NCBI GenBank assembly: GCA_030686115.1
Contig: CP131612.1
Location: 2,790,001-2,854,000 of the forward strand
DNA from: Psychrobacter cibarius
GTDB taxonomy: Bacteria > Pseudomonadota > Gammaproteobacteria > Pseudomonadales > Moraxellaceae
Reading direction: 5' to 3'
DNA: 64,000 nucleotides
Position 1 is the stretch's first letter, and each line of letters begins with the position of its first letter. The notes beneath the pieces were generated by a model. That model saw nothing but the letters and a program-made list of their open reading frames with translations. It was not told the DNA's origin and searched no databases. Shown here in pieces: positions 19,189 to 28,396 of the stretch. The position numbers and the translations under genes are program-made.

Positions 19189-19917
19189 ATGAATCAATCA
19201 TTCAATCTCTGTGTGGCCACCGAAACCATAGTAAACGATGCACAGCAACTGGGTGTAACAGTGGATGAGTTGCAGCGCATCTGTATAAATGTGAGTGCTC
19301 AGGTCATTCAACAGCCATCACTCCACTTACAGCTAACCTATCGACTCACCCTGCCCAACCAAATGCTAGCAAAGCAGCTAAACTGGTCAATGTGGCAGCA
19401 AGCGCAAGTAAAATTCGATGATTACTTGTGGGAAGAGACTTGCCTTGAGTGTTTTATCGCTGGTCGTCTGATAAATGATGAAAATCTAACGGATGCTCAA
19501 AAGGCAACGCCCTATATCGAGATTAATGCCAATCCAGACGGTCGTTACGCGCTATATCAATTTGCAAGCTATCGTAATCCTGCGACCTTACCACCAACAC
19601 CCTTATATGCAGCTGATGGACAAGCACGCGCGTTTATTAATTGGATAAACAATGTAAAGCCAACATTAAGGTACGTGGAGAATCCTTTATTTAATGACCC
19701 ATCAGTCGCAAATAAACCTCATCATTATGAGCGCAGCTTTAATGTACCACTAATCCAACGACCTAATAAGCAGTACGTCATCGCAAATACTGTGATTGAG
19801 CAGATACACCCTTGCGTTATTTTATGGTTTGGTGAGATTGCTTTATATTTTGCCTCAAACCACGCCTCCCCACCTGACTTTCACAATCGTAGCCACTGGT
19901 CGAGATTTGAGCTTTAA
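19189..19917 (+). CDS. DOMON-like domain protein
   Basis: A 242-residue soluble protein resembling the family annotated as DOMON-like (beta-sandwich) proteins: the core LWEETCLECFIAG, then YIEINANPDGRYALYQFASYR, matches the usual Glu-rich strand signature (WexTClExF...YxExNxSPxGxW). There is no signal peptide, so it is likely cytosolic, unlike eukaryotic DOMON proteins. Its role is unknown. The ribosome site is weak. It ends in a shared hairpin against the convergent CHAP gene. Confidence 0.72.
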   Translation: MNQSFNLCVATETIVNDAQQLGVTVDELQRICINVSAQVIQQPSLHLQLTYRLTLPNQMLAKQLNWSMWQQAQVKFDDYLWEETCLECFIAGRLINDENLTDAQKATPYIEINANPDGRYALYQFASYRNPATLPPTPLYAADGQARAFINWINNVKPTLRYVENPLFNDPSVANKPHHYERSFNVPLIQRPNKQYVIANTVIEQIHPCVILWFGEIALYFASNHASPPDFHNRSHWSRFEL

Positions 19918-19953
19918 CTCTACTTTTAACTTAAGCATTACAACTCAAAGCGC

Positions 19954-19989
19954 AAAAAAAACCAGCAACGCTATAAAGAGCATTACTGG
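19954..19989. terminator. Terminator between convergent DOMON-like and CHAP genes
   Basis: Arms CCAGCAACGC (19962-19971) and GCATTACTGG (19980-19989), with two mismatches and an eight-base loop, preceded by A8. This gives a strong T-tract on the minus strand, so it mainly serves the CHAP gene. Confidence 0.75.
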
Positions 19990-20031
19990 ATTTGGAGAAA
20001 ACTTTTAACTTAGGTTACATCTAACTGGCTA

Positions 20032-20760
20032 TTATTTGTCAGCCATCGCGAGGTAAATACCACGGTCTGATGCATCATCGACATATTGCGAATCACGCCA
20101 TGTCGTATAGCTGTAAGTGCCACTGTATGGGCTAATGCTGTTTTGGCGGAAATCAGATACCCAATCGTTACCATCAAAGATCTGGATATGACCATGTGGA
20201 CGGTTTGACGTACGATTATAGACAACGACGTCACCCACTTGTGGCTGCATATCATTACTGATCTTGGTAAAACCTGCTTGAGCAAGTGTGCCGCGAGAGG
20301 CATACTGATAAGCTGAAGGGTTAGGCGTAAATTCGTAACCTGCTGATTGTAGCGCTTTACGTACATAGCGAGCACAGTAGCCAGAGCTTCTAGATAACGC
20401 TACTCGCGATGCACTTGCCGCTGCGATAGCAGGAGCAGAATTGCGATCAGGAGCGCGGCTTGATTGCTGCTGACGCTGCTCATAAGACAAACGGCTGGTA
20501 AGCGAAGCAAGTTGGTATTCTTTTTGCTTGGCATGCGCACTTAAATTGTCAATGGCTTGACTGATCTCATCATTGCTATATACATGAGCACCACTGTTAG
20601 TGCTATAGATATTGCGGCTAGAACCGTAGTTCGCAGAAGCAGAAATGTTAGTGATGGTATGACTCAAGGTATTATTTGGTTGAAAGGTTGTTTCGACAGC
20701 ACCACTTGTCTGTGCTATACCCATTCCCAATACTGACAAAATTAATAAAGCTTGTTTCAT
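20032..20760 (-). CDS. Secreted CHAP-domain amidase/peptidase
   Basis: Probably a periplasmic peptidoglycan hydrolase or similar cysteine amidase. The start at 20760 gives MKQALLILSVLGMGIAQTSGA, a clear signal peptide, with AGGT upstream; the frame continues to 20838, but that would bury the signal. The C-terminal CHAP domain (about residues 128-230 of 242) has the cysteine in SGYCARYVRKAL and the histidine in NRPHGHIQIF, the expected Cys-His pair, preceded by PQVGDVVVY. Between signal and domain is a Ser/Ala/Gln-rich linker. Single gene, convergent with the DOMON-like gene. Confidence 0.85.
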   Translation of the reverse strand: MKQALLILSVLGMGIAQTSGAVETTFQPNNTLSHTITNISASANYGSSRNIYSTNSGAHVYSNDEISQAIDNLSAHAKQKEYQLASLTSRLSYEQRQQQSSRAPDRNSAPAIAAASASRVALSRSSGYCARYVRKALQSAGYEFTPNPSAYQYASRGTLAQAGFTKISNDMQPQVGDVVVYNRTSNRPHGHIQIFDGNDWVSDFRQNSISPYSGTYSYTTWRDSQYVDDASDRGIYLAMADK

Positions 20761-21022
20761 AAATTTACTACCTATTGTTAATACAAGACCGCTCGTCATC
20801 CGTGACAAAGCATCAATTAGTTTAGAGGAGATGATCATTACAAAACATGATAAAATCCTTATTAAAACAGCCCGCTATTTCTTCTGTAGTGACTAATGCT
20901 GGTATTATCTGTTAATACCATATTCCGCTTAGTTCACTGTCTCGCAAATCGTTCAGTATCAATTGCCTTTAGCATGTCAATTATGAATATCGATTTTGTC
21001 ACCTATTAGACGAGTCATCACG

Positions 21023-21538
21023 ATGTCAAAAAAACAGCCAAATCGGCTTGCCCAACTTATCGACCATCAAGCTTTTGCTGGTAGCGCATTACCCCGAACG
21101 CTTGCTGACAATATGCGGCTATACATAGAAGCGACCAACGAGGTAAAAGAGCTACTGGTAGATTGTCTACCTGAAGAAATTCTTAATACCTGTTGGGTCG
21201 TAGGCCTCACCTCCGAGCAATTAATACTCAGTGTGGGCTCAATGACTGCTGCCAATCATATTCGCTATTTGCAGAGCGCTTATTTGCAAGTCTTAACAGA
21301 GCAGTCAATTACATTTAAACAACTCAAGCAAATTCGCGTCGTCGTCGCTAAAAATTCAGCTGATAATCATTCATCTAAACAACTATCAGCAGCAGCATCA
21401 ACTTTGTCAAAGTCTAGTAAAGCCAATGAAAATCAGGCTCTTAGCCAAAACACAAAGCGGACTATATCACAGGCCGCAGAGCATGTCACCACTGATGAAA
21501 ATCTCAAAAAAGCACTTTTGCGTCTGGCAAATCATTGA
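21023..21538 (+). CDS. dciA: DciA-family (DUF721) replicative helicase operator
   Basis: DciA is the ancestral bacterial loader/operator of the DnaB replicative helicase, used where DnaC is absent. The N-terminal KH-like domain is visible: LAQLIDHQ, then DCLPEEILNTCWVVGLTSEQLILSVGS and AAANHIRYLQSAYLQVL-type helices (here AANHIRYLQS). The C-terminal half (about 105-171) is low-complexity Ser/Ala/Lys/Asn, as in other DciA proteins. ATG 21023 is preferred over an upstream TTG at 20996. The neighbouring position next to lpxC is typical of gammaproteobacteria that carry this family there. Its presence predicts that this species has no DnaC. Confidence 0.8.
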   Translation: MSKKQPNRLAQLIDHQAFAGSALPRTLADNMRLYIEATNEVKELLVDCLPEEILNTCWVVGLTSEQLILSVGSMTAANHIRYLQSAYLQVLTEQSITFKQLKQIRVVVAKNSADNHSSKQLSAAASTLSKSSKANENQALSQNTKRTISQAAEHVTTDENLKKALLRLANH

Positions 21539-21628
21539 AATTATTAATATTGCTATGTAAAGTTGTGTAAACAAAACCGTAAAAATCAGCTGATAACGCT
21601 GCGATTTTGTAATGACGTAAACAAAAAA

Positions 21629-21675
21629 AATCACCTGCTAGCTCCGTTCACATTATGAACGTCACCAACAGATGA
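21629..21675 (-). terminator. Probable terminator after lpxC
   Basis: Inner stem CGTTCA (21645-21650) / TGAACG (21656-21661) with outer arms TCACCTG / CAGATGA (one mismatch). On the minus strand it is followed by T8. It lies between the convergent dciA and lpxC genes. Confidence 0.6.
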
Positions 21676-21836
21676 TTGAAAAACTATCCACAGCTTTGAT
21701 ATTCTCTACTCTAGAGCAGAATTGTTAAAATAATCTAAACAATATATTCAAAAAAACGAATATTATTAGAATGTAATTACTGCTGGATTATGTAATATTG
21801 CGTAAATGTTTCGATACTTCGTGTATATTCCTGTAT

Positions 21837-22754
21837 TCATCCTTCAACAGTCAAACCTTCGAGAGGTAAATACTGAATTGGGCACGTTACATTGTCATCA
21901 AAAGTTACAATTTCAAAATTATTATGGTCAGATAGTATCTCACGTACCAATAAATTGTTTAACGCGTGACCAGATTTATAAGCACTAAAGCGACCCAAAA
22001 TCGGATAGCCAATCAAATACAAATCACCTAAAGCATCCAAAATTTTATGGCGAACGAACTCATCATTAAAACGCAGACCTTCTTCGTTAAGAATATTTAC
22101 CTCATCAATAACAATAGCATTATCCATACTGCCTCCTAACGCCAAATTATTCTGACGTAAGGCTTCTATATCTCGTAAAAACCCAAAAGTACGGGCTGAG
22201 CTCAATTGCTCAATGAAGTTTTGCGTCGAAAACTGCAACTGTGCATGCTGAAAATCTTTGTCGATAGCAGGATGATCAAAATCAATCTCAAAATTTAGCT
22301 CAAACCCTTCATAAGGACGCAGTTCTGCCCATTTATCATCCACTTTTACTCTTACAGGTCTGACGATTTTTATAAACTTCTTTAAAGCGTCTTGCTCGCA
22401 GAATCCTGCGTCAAGCAGCAACGCTACAAAAGGAGCGGCACTACCATCCATAATCGGTATCTCTGAGGCCGATACACGAATTAAAAGGTTATCCACGCCA
22501 AGTCCTGCAATGGCACTAAGCAAATGCTCGACCGTCCCCACACGTGTGCCACCAAACACTAGGTTTGACGACATCATAGTATCTTGCACCAAAAAAGCAC
22601 TGGCTGGAATCGGCTGACTGCCTTCGATATCAGAACGCTCGAAAACAATACCCGTATCAATAGGTTGCGGATGAAACTCTAAGTCAACAGGCTGACCACT
22701 ATGGAGACCAATACCTGTAACAGCAATCGCAGTTTTTATGGTTCTTTGGTTCAT
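21837..22754 (-). CDS. lpxC: UDP-3-O-acyl-N-acetylglucosamine deacetylase
   Basis: Zinc enzyme committing UDP-GlcNAc to lipid A synthesis, in the cytosol. The start at 22754 gives MNQRTIKTAIAVTGIGLHSG, the family N-terminus, with GAGAAG upstream; the longer frame to 22799 is unlikely. In the 305-residue protein the zinc ligands are H77 (GTVEHLLSA), H235 and D239 (RHKILDALGD), and the catalytic base region includes H262 (KSGHALNN). All are intact. It is the last gene of the ftsQ-ftsA-ftsZ-lpxC series on the minus strand, but a terminator separates it from ftsZ. FtsH, its degrading protease, is encoded nearby. Confidence 0.97.
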   Translation of the reverse strand: MNQRTIKTAIAVTGIGLHSGQPVDLEFHPQPIDTGIVFERSDIEGSQPIPASAFLVQDTMMSSNLVFGGTRVGTVEHLLSAIAGLGVDNLLIRVSASEIPIMDGSAAPFVALLLDAGFCEQDALKKFIKIVRPVRVKVDDKWAELRPYEGFELNFEIDFDHPAIDKDFQHAQLQFSTQNFIEQLSSARTFGFLRDIEALRQNNLALGGSMDNAIVIDEVNILNEEGLRFNDEFVRHKILDALGDLYLIGYPILGRFSAYKSGHALNNLLVREILSDHNNFEIVTFDDNVTCPIQYLPLEGLTVEG

Positions 22755-23126
22755 GGCTGTCTTCTCACATATTTTGTTACAATTGCCATAGTGTATCATT
22801 ACCCGCCCCTAGTTCGCCATAGTTAAAACTCGCTAATTTCCTTATCTCCTTGATTGATAACACTTATCGTCAATAAATTTTGATGGTTTTCATGTCTTAT
22901 TGATCGCATTGCCTCTGTTAACACAGGGAAATAACAGCCAAATGTTACAATCATAAATTGTTTTATGCGCCTATTTATTAATGATTATTTTCGCATTGAG
23001 AGGCGATTCTTATAAATAGAGCGCTCTCATAGCTGAATCAGCTTACTAATATATGGACATTTTCTATACGCACAAAAAAGCCAGCAACTTAGTACTGGCT
23101 TTTTTTATCCCAAACATCTGAAAATA
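22755..23126. other. Intergenic region between ftsZ and lpxC
   Basis: Contains the ftsZ terminator at its right end. The rest is AT-rich and probably holds a separate lpxC promoter on the minus strand. A short palindromic TGTTAACA core lies near 22916; it is not an SOS box. Confidence 0.4.
23074..23106 (-). terminator. Intrinsic terminator after ftsZ
   Basis: Arms AAAAAAGCCAG and CTGGCTTTTTT around a 10-base centre; on the minus strand it gives a GC stem followed by T6. It isolates lpxC from the ftsQAZ transcript. Confidence 0.85.
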
Positions 23127-24332
23127 TTATTTATTTTGTTGACGTTTTAGATAGTCTTGAATGCTATTGGTTTTGGTTTTCGCCTGCTCTTGAGGCGCGC
23201 TTGAGCGAGTAGCACTAGCCGTTTCTTGATACATCTGAGCTTGCGATTGCTTCTGGCTGTTTAAAGCACTGGTATGCACGTTAGGGTCAACAGGCTGAGT
23301 GCTATTGACAGAAGGAACTGGTGCCTCGACTACTTCTGGCTCTTGTCCAGCGTTTTCATCTAACGTCAAACCCGTTGCAATAACAGTGACATGTAAGTCA
23401 TCACCCATTTTTTCATCAATCACCGAACCATAGAAAATATGTGCATCGTCAATATCTGTAATTTCTTCGACAATAACACTGATTTTGCTCATCTCATCTA
23501 ATGAGAGTGATTCAGAAGAAATTACGTTAACCAACAGACCTTTTGCATTTTCTAAACGCAAGTCATCAAGTAATGGTGATCTGATGGCTTTCTCAGTTGC
23601 TTGACGCGCACGATCATCGCCGCTAGCACGGCCGATACCCATCATCGCATGACCTTTGGCAGTCATAGCAGTACGGATATCGTTAAAGTCGATATTGATC
23701 ATACCTTCACTAGCGATAGTTTCAGCAATACCTTGAACCGCATGTAATAACACATCGTCCGCTTTTTTAAAGGCATCCTGCATAGAGATATTGCCATAGA
23801 CACTCATCAACTTATCATTCGGAATCGTAATGATAGAATCAACAAAGTTAGTCAATTGCTCAATACCAGCTTTAGCAGCCTTGATACGTTTGCCACCTTC
23901 AAACTTAAATGGCGTAGTTACGACGGCAACTGTCAAAACTTCCATTTCTTTAGCAATACGAGCAACCACAGGCGCTGCACCCGTACCCGTACCACCGCCC
24001 ATACCAGCAGTAATGAATACCATGTCTGAATGTTCGAGTAATGCACGGATGGCTTCTTCTTCGCTCTCTGCTGCTTCACGCCCAACTTCTGGGTTCGCCC
24101 CTGCGCCCAAACCGCGATTCGTTTTTGCGCCAAGTTGCAATTTATGCGGTGCAGTTAAACGATCAAGCGCTTGTTTATCCGTATTAGCACAGACGAACGT
24201 TACACCTCTAATCCCTTGTTGTACCATATGTTCAACCGCATTACCGCCACCACCACCAACACCGAATACAGTGAAGCTTGCTTGGCCGTTATTTTGAGGC
24301 TGGTTATCATCTGGCATGGTGTATTTTGACAT
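23127..24332 (-). CDS. ftsZ: Cell division protein FtsZ
   Basis: Tubulin-like GTPase that forms the division ring. The ATG at 24332 (MSKYTMPDD, 401 aa) has GGAG ten bases upstream and is preferred to the longer frame to 24383. The nucleotide-binding region is intact: VFGVGGGGGNAVEHM, the tubulin signature GGGTGTGA (112-118), and NIDFNDIRTAM with the T7-loop aspartates. After the conserved core (to about 320) comes a variable Pro/Ser/Gln linker and the C-terminal conserved peptide SIQDYLKRQQNK, which contacts FtsA and other partners. It is the last gene of ftsQ-ftsA-ftsZ. Confidence 0.98.
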   Translation of the reverse strand: MSKYTMPDDNQPQNNGQASFTVFGVGGGGGNAVEHMVQQGIRGVTFVCANTDKQALDRLTAPHKLQLGAKTNRGLGAGANPEVGREAAESEEEAIRALLEHSDMVFITAGMGGGTGTGAAPVVARIAKEMEVLTVAVVTTPFKFEGGKRIKAAKAGIEQLTNFVDSIITIPNDKLMSVYGNISMQDAFKKADDVLLHAVQGIAETIASEGMINIDFNDIRTAMTAKGHAMMGIGRASGDDRARQATEKAIRSPLLDDLRLENAKGLLVNVISSESLSLDEMSKISVIVEEITDIDDAHIFYGSVIDEKMGDDLHVTVIATGLTLDENAGQEPEVVEAPVPSVNSTQPVDPNVHTSALNSQKQSQAQMYQETASATRSSAPQEQAKTKTNSIQDYLKRQQNK

Positions 24333-24567
24333 AAAAAGGTTTCTCCAGTTGCAGATAGCGTGATGGTCGATACTTGGTAACACACTTATATGGCGCGCTA
24401 TCGACTTACTATATATAATTGTATTTAAATAAAACAGGGCAATGGCTTAGATAATTGTGCTAGCCAAAATATGCCAGTATGGTACAGGGTGTTACTTTTC
24501 GTATTCTTGCCTATTATATAGCTGCATACTCTTATGCTGCTTAATATAAGTATGTTTTGCTAACAAA

Positions 24568-25860
24568 TTATAATATCTTTTTGAGTACACTAGCAAAACG
24601 CTGCCCTGCACTTTGAAAAACACCAGTGACTCGATTTTTTTGAATCGCTTCAGGCTCGCTTTTTTCACTACGGCGAAACTGCTCGCTTTGACTATATAAT
24701 AGTGTACCAAATGCCGTTTGATAAGCACGATCATTTACTTGACTGTTTAGCTGCTTAAATGACTCATCATTATCAAAATGATTATGAGCACTAATAGCAG
24801 GATGAGTGTTGGTTAATACTACAGGCATTTTGAGCAATTTTTTGGTAAAGGGTATCATACCTTTAATCGCCGTACCGCCACCTGTGAGTACGATACCTTT
24901 GTCAATATAGCCGATGAGATCAGCCTCATGCAATTGACGAGCAACTTCCGTAAATATCTGTACATAGCGTGCTTCAATAATACGGGCTAGATTATAGATA
25001 CCAATATTAATCTCATCACCTGTTCCTTGTGGTTTAAAGATAAAGAACGAGCTAGGATCGACACTATTGACATCGACAGTACCATGAGTTTTTTTCAGCT
25101 TTTCAGCCTCAATCATGGAGATACCAAAATCAGCTGAGATATCCATCGTTACTTCGTGGCTGCCTGTCGCGATACAATGGGTAAATATCAGCTTGTTTTC
25201 TTTATAAACGCAAATACTGGTCGTACTAGCACCAATATCTACCAAACAAACCCCTTGCTGGCGCTCATCACTCATCAAACTGTATTCAGCACTCGTCACT
25301 GCATCAAATACAATGTGGTCAATACCAACATCACAGCTTTGCAGTAATTTTTGGATATTCTGACGACTAGCAACGGGCATCATCATCATGTGATACATCA
25401 CAGTAATATTATGCGCCATCATTTCGATTGCATCATCCACCATGAAATCTTGATCATCAACATAGATACCCTGCTGACAGCAATGCATTAGATAATAGTC
25501 TGATGATAGATCGCGTGACTTGGCATTAGACAACGCCTGCACCATATCTTTGGCACGTACCGCCTCATCTTCTACACGTACCTCGCCTGCACTATTTTTG
25601 CTCGATAATTCCGGTGTCGCTAAGGTCAACCACACACTATGCACGCGGCAATTGGCAGTATCTTCTGCTTCTTGAATGGCTTGCTTGATAGCACCTTGTA
25701 GACGTTCACGGTGTTTTATTTGACCTTGGTAAAAATCGCTATTTTTGACTTGTCCCACGCCCAGAATACGGATGTCTTTTGCAGAGACAACGTTACCAAT
25801 AACGACATATACTGCCGTGGCACTTAGATGGACAACAACCAGATTTTCAGTATTTTTCAT
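24568..25860 (-). CDS. ftsA: Cell division protein FtsA
   Basis: Actin-like protein that tethers FtsZ to the membrane and recruits later division proteins. ATG 25860 gives MKNTENLVVVHLSATAVYVVIGN; an upstream in-frame ATG at 25908 adds 16 residues. Neither has a strong ribosome site. Actin-fold motifs include VCLVDIGASTTSICVY (phosphate 2) and IVLTGGGTAIKG (adenosine loop). The first strand, normally VAIDIGT, is diverged here to VVVHLSAT, so the phosphate-1 loop lacks the usual Asp-Gly. The C-terminus ends in an amphipathic helix (AGQRFASVLKKIL), the membrane-targeting element. It lies between ftsQ and ftsZ. Confidence 0.95.
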   Translation of the reverse strand: MKNTENLVVVHLSATAVYVVIGNVVSAKDIRILGVGQVKNSDFYQGQIKHRERLQGAIKQAIQEAEDTANCRVHSVWLTLATPELSSKNSAGEVRVEDEAVRAKDMVQALSNAKSRDLSSDYYLMHCCQQGIYVDDQDFMVDDAIEMMAHNITVMYHMMMMPVASRQNIQKLLQSCDVGIDHIVFDAVTSAEYSLMSDERQQGVCLVDIGASTTSICVYKENKLIFTHCIATGSHEVTMDISADFGISMIEAEKLKKTHGTVDVNSVDPSSFFIFKPQGTGDEINIGIYNLARIIEARYVQIFTEVARQLHEADLIGYIDKGIVLTGGGTAIKGMIPFTKKLLKMPVVLTNTHPAISAHNHFDNDESFKQLNSQVNDRAYQTAFGTLLYSQSEQFRRSEKSEPEAIQKNRVTGVFQSAGQRFASVLKKIL

Positions 25861-26023
25861 GGTACCAGACAAATTATCGCTAAACAGGAGACCAAATGAC
25901 GTCTCCATTAGATCATTAAAAAAAGCGTTATCAACACGCTATGATGTTGTATATTCTGTGCTACAAACTATCAAAATAGCTCAAACTAAAATGCTAACCA
26001 GTTTTTGCTTGTGCTATCTATTG

Positions 26024-26818
26024 TTATTTTGCTTCATCAATTTTTGGCTGTGCCATATCCCAAGCAATGGTAAAACCATTTTTGTAGCGCAAATCTACAG
26101 ACTGTATTTCGCCTCGACGATCACTTAACTGATTGCCGAGCAGCTGACTTAAACTCAGCAGCTTTTGCGCAGTATTCTCGTTATCAACAATCACACGCAG
26201 TCCATTGTCAAAACGAATCAGCCAAGTCATTCTTGGTGACAGGATAATATCTTCGACTTGCATACCAAGTGGCGCATACCAGTCGTTAACTTGCTGCATT
26301 TGCTGCATGATAACTGGGGCTTGCGTTATCTCACCTTGTAAGGTGGCAAAGCGTTCTTGCGTCAGATCTTTACTATCAGCAGGGACAAAAACCGCACCTT
26401 TTGCATCCACCAAACGCTCTGTACCAAAATTAGCGACCGCTTGCTTAGGTAATGCGGTAACGACTATGCCCCGTTGCCAATCACGAGAAATACTAACCTG
26501 ATCAACCCAAGCCAGACCCGTCGTAATATCTCTTAACGCTTGCAAATCAGAGGTAAAAAAGCTGCTTACCTTTTGTTGATTCATAACCTGTTGCAATGCG
26601 CGATATTGGGTAACGGTCAAACCCTGATTATTCACATGGATAGAAGCTGGCGGTGCATCACGCAACGCTTTTCCACCCATTATCAATATCAGTACGAGCA
26701 ACCCTAGTACCAATACCATAAAAAAATATTTGAGCGAAGTCGGTACTTGGAACTTAGAGTTTGGGCGACGGGTTTTATCACTCATCAAGTCAGTTACCTC
26801 GTTGACAGTTTGAGCCAT
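26024..26818 (-). CDS. ftsQ: Cell division protein FtsQ
   Basis: A bitopic inner-membrane division protein linking early and late divisome parts (FtsB/FtsL). Of 264 residues, the cytosolic tail covers 1-30, one membrane span about 31-50 (YFFMVLVLGLLVLILIMGG), then the periplasmic POTRA domain (about 58-125), starting IHVNNQGLTVTQYRALQQVM, and the beta domain with LATLQGE-like and GLRVIVDNENTAQKLLSLSQLL stretches. It precedes ftsA on the same strand. Unlike in most relatives, it is separated from ddl by about 540 bp, so ftsQAZ probably has its own promoter. Confidence 0.93.
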   Translation of the reverse strand: MAQTVNEVTDLMSDKTRRPNSKFQVPTSLKYFFMVLVLGLLVLILIMGGKALRDAPPASIHVNNQGLTVTQYRALQQVMNQQKVSSFFTSDLQALRDITTGLAWVDQVSISRDWQRGIVVTALPKQAVANFGTERLVDAKGAVFVPADSKDLTQERFATLQGEITQAPVIMQQMQQVNDWYAPLGMQVEDIILSPRMTWLIRFDNGLRVIVDNENTAQKLLSLSQLLGNQLSDRRGEIQSVDLRYKNGFTIAWDMAQPKIDEAK

Positions 26819-27362
26819 AACGACCTTTGTCCCTATATTTGCATAAAACTGATCATGCTATTTATAAATGTAACTCTGCATATTTTTGCAGAAGCCTATT
26901 AAGTTGACATATTATCAAAATATTTTACTAAAACGATTTATAGGATGACATTATGCTCATTTAAACGTAACATTTTTCTTAATTTATGAATAACTTATGA
27001 GCTAAATTCATAGAAAACAGAAATATCACTAAAACAGACCTATAATTACAATATTAACGTATTTTATGGTTAAACAATAGCTTAACCCCTACTAGTGACA
27101 ACGAATTTACACAAGTTTACATGACGCTGTGGTATAGCAGCTCTAGTGATACATTAACCCGTTCTCGTCTAGTAGTATTCTCAGGCTATAAGAAAAATTC
27201 AAACCTAATGATTCATAAGTTTTATCACTGGTTTATTAAGACAGCCTATCAATGACAACTGTCTCAATAAATATCAATAGCATTATGAGCAATATTAAAG
27301 AATGAGCAATGTTAAAAAGTAGCATTGCTAAATAACTATTTAAGCAATGACTACTATACCAG
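26819..27362 (-). promoter_or_regulatory. Long gap between ddl and ftsQ, likely ftsQAZ promoter region
   Basis: In most gammaproteobacteria ddl and ftsQ overlap or nearly touch; here 544 bp of AT-rich DNA separate them. I see no gene or clear terminator. A 16-base direct repeat ATGAGCAAT(A/G)TTAAA occurs at 27285 and 27302 near the ddl end. The region presumably carries a promoter for ftsQAZ, but none is strong enough by eye to mark. Confidence 0.4.
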
Positions 27363-28370
27363 TCACTCTAATGTCTGCGCTAAAATATGCCAGCACAATG
27401 CATCAAAGTCCATGCCTCGAGCCTTGGCTGCCATCGGAACCAAGCTATGGCTGGTCATGCCTGGTACCGTATTGATTTCAAGCAACCAGAAGTTGCCTGC
27501 TTCATCTTGCATAGCATCGATGCGTCCCCAGCCTTTGGCATCAACGGCACGGAACGCTGCAAGGCTCAAATCTTGTAAATGCTTTTCATCAGCAGCGCTC
27601 AGACCACAGGGAATGTAGTAACTGGTATCATTACGATTGTACTTGGCTTCAAAATCGTAGAAGTTGGTAATATCCGCAGGTTCAAGACGAATGACTGGAT
27701 AGGCTTCATCGTCGATAATGACGATTGTAAACTCGCGACCAGTAATCCAGCGCTCAGCCATAACTGCATCACCGCACTGTACCGCCGTTGCATAAGCCGC
27801 TGGCAACTCGTCAAGATTGTTGACCTTAGTCATACCAATACTCGAGCCTTCATGAACGGGCTTGATAATAAGTGGTAGACCTAGCATGTTGACCACTTGC
27901 TGCCAGTCAGTCTCAGCTGTTAACAATGAAAATGGCGCGGTTGCTAACCCACAACCCTGCCACAATTGCTTGGTACGAACCTTATCCATACCCAGCGCTG
28001 ATGCCAGAATGCCTGAACCCGTCTGCGGAATATCAAACCATTGCAGCACACCTTGCAACAAACCATCTTCGCCGCCGCGACCATGCAACACGTTGAACAC
28101 GCGGTCATACTCACGTAGCTCTGTGATGTCTTGATGCTTAGGATCGAAATGAGTGGCATCAACGCCTTGGTTTTGTAGCGCCTGCAATACAGCGGCACCA
28201 CTGTCTAACGACACGCTGCGTTCATTGCTACTGCCGCCATAGACAACCGCCACTTTACCAAACTGTCTGGCATCTTTTGCATCACTGGTCGTCGTGTTTA
28301 GAGTGGCATCATTGCTATCTAAATTATCTAAATTTTGAGTGCTGGTATTTTCTTTAGTATCAGTCGTCAT
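27363..28370 (-). CDS. ddl: D-alanine--D-alanine ligase
   Basis: ATP-grasp enzyme making D-Ala-D-Ala for peptidoglycan. After a Thr/Asn/Asp-rich N-terminal tail of about 38 residues (absent from most Ddl), the catalytic core begins KVAVVYGGSSNERSVSLDSGAAVL, with the Glu-Arg-Ser-Val D-alanine-site motif. Further marks are LHGRGGEDGLLQGVLQ, IIKPVHEGSSIGM, and the end WLLEINTVPGMTSHSLVPMAAKARG with metal-binding Glu and Asn. AGGAA lies nine bases before ATG 28370. The gene is 26 bp downstream of murC and forms a murG-murC-ddl run. Confidence 0.97.
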   Translation of the reverse strand: MTTDTKENTSTQNLDNLDSNDATLNTTTSDAKDARQFGKVAVVYGGSSNERSVSLDSGAAVLQALQNQGVDATHFDPKHQDITELREYDRVFNVLHGRGGEDGLLQGVLQWFDIPQTGSGILASALGMDKVRTKQLWQGCGLATAPFSLLTAETDWQQVVNMLGLPLIIKPVHEGSSIGMTKVNNLDELPAAYATAVQCGDAVMAERWITGREFTIVIIDDEAYPVIRLEPADITNFYDFEAKYNRNDTSYYIPCGLSAADEKHLQDLSLAAFRAVDAKGWGRIDAMQDEAGNFWLLEINTVPGMTSHSLVPMAAKARGMDFDALCWHILAQTLE

Positions 28371-28396
28371 GAAGATCGTTCCTAGAATTTTTTAGC

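Noticed and set aside
22913-22929. CTGT...ACAG sequence as an SOS box
   Set aside because: The spacing is four bases rather than eight, and the palindrome is imperfect.
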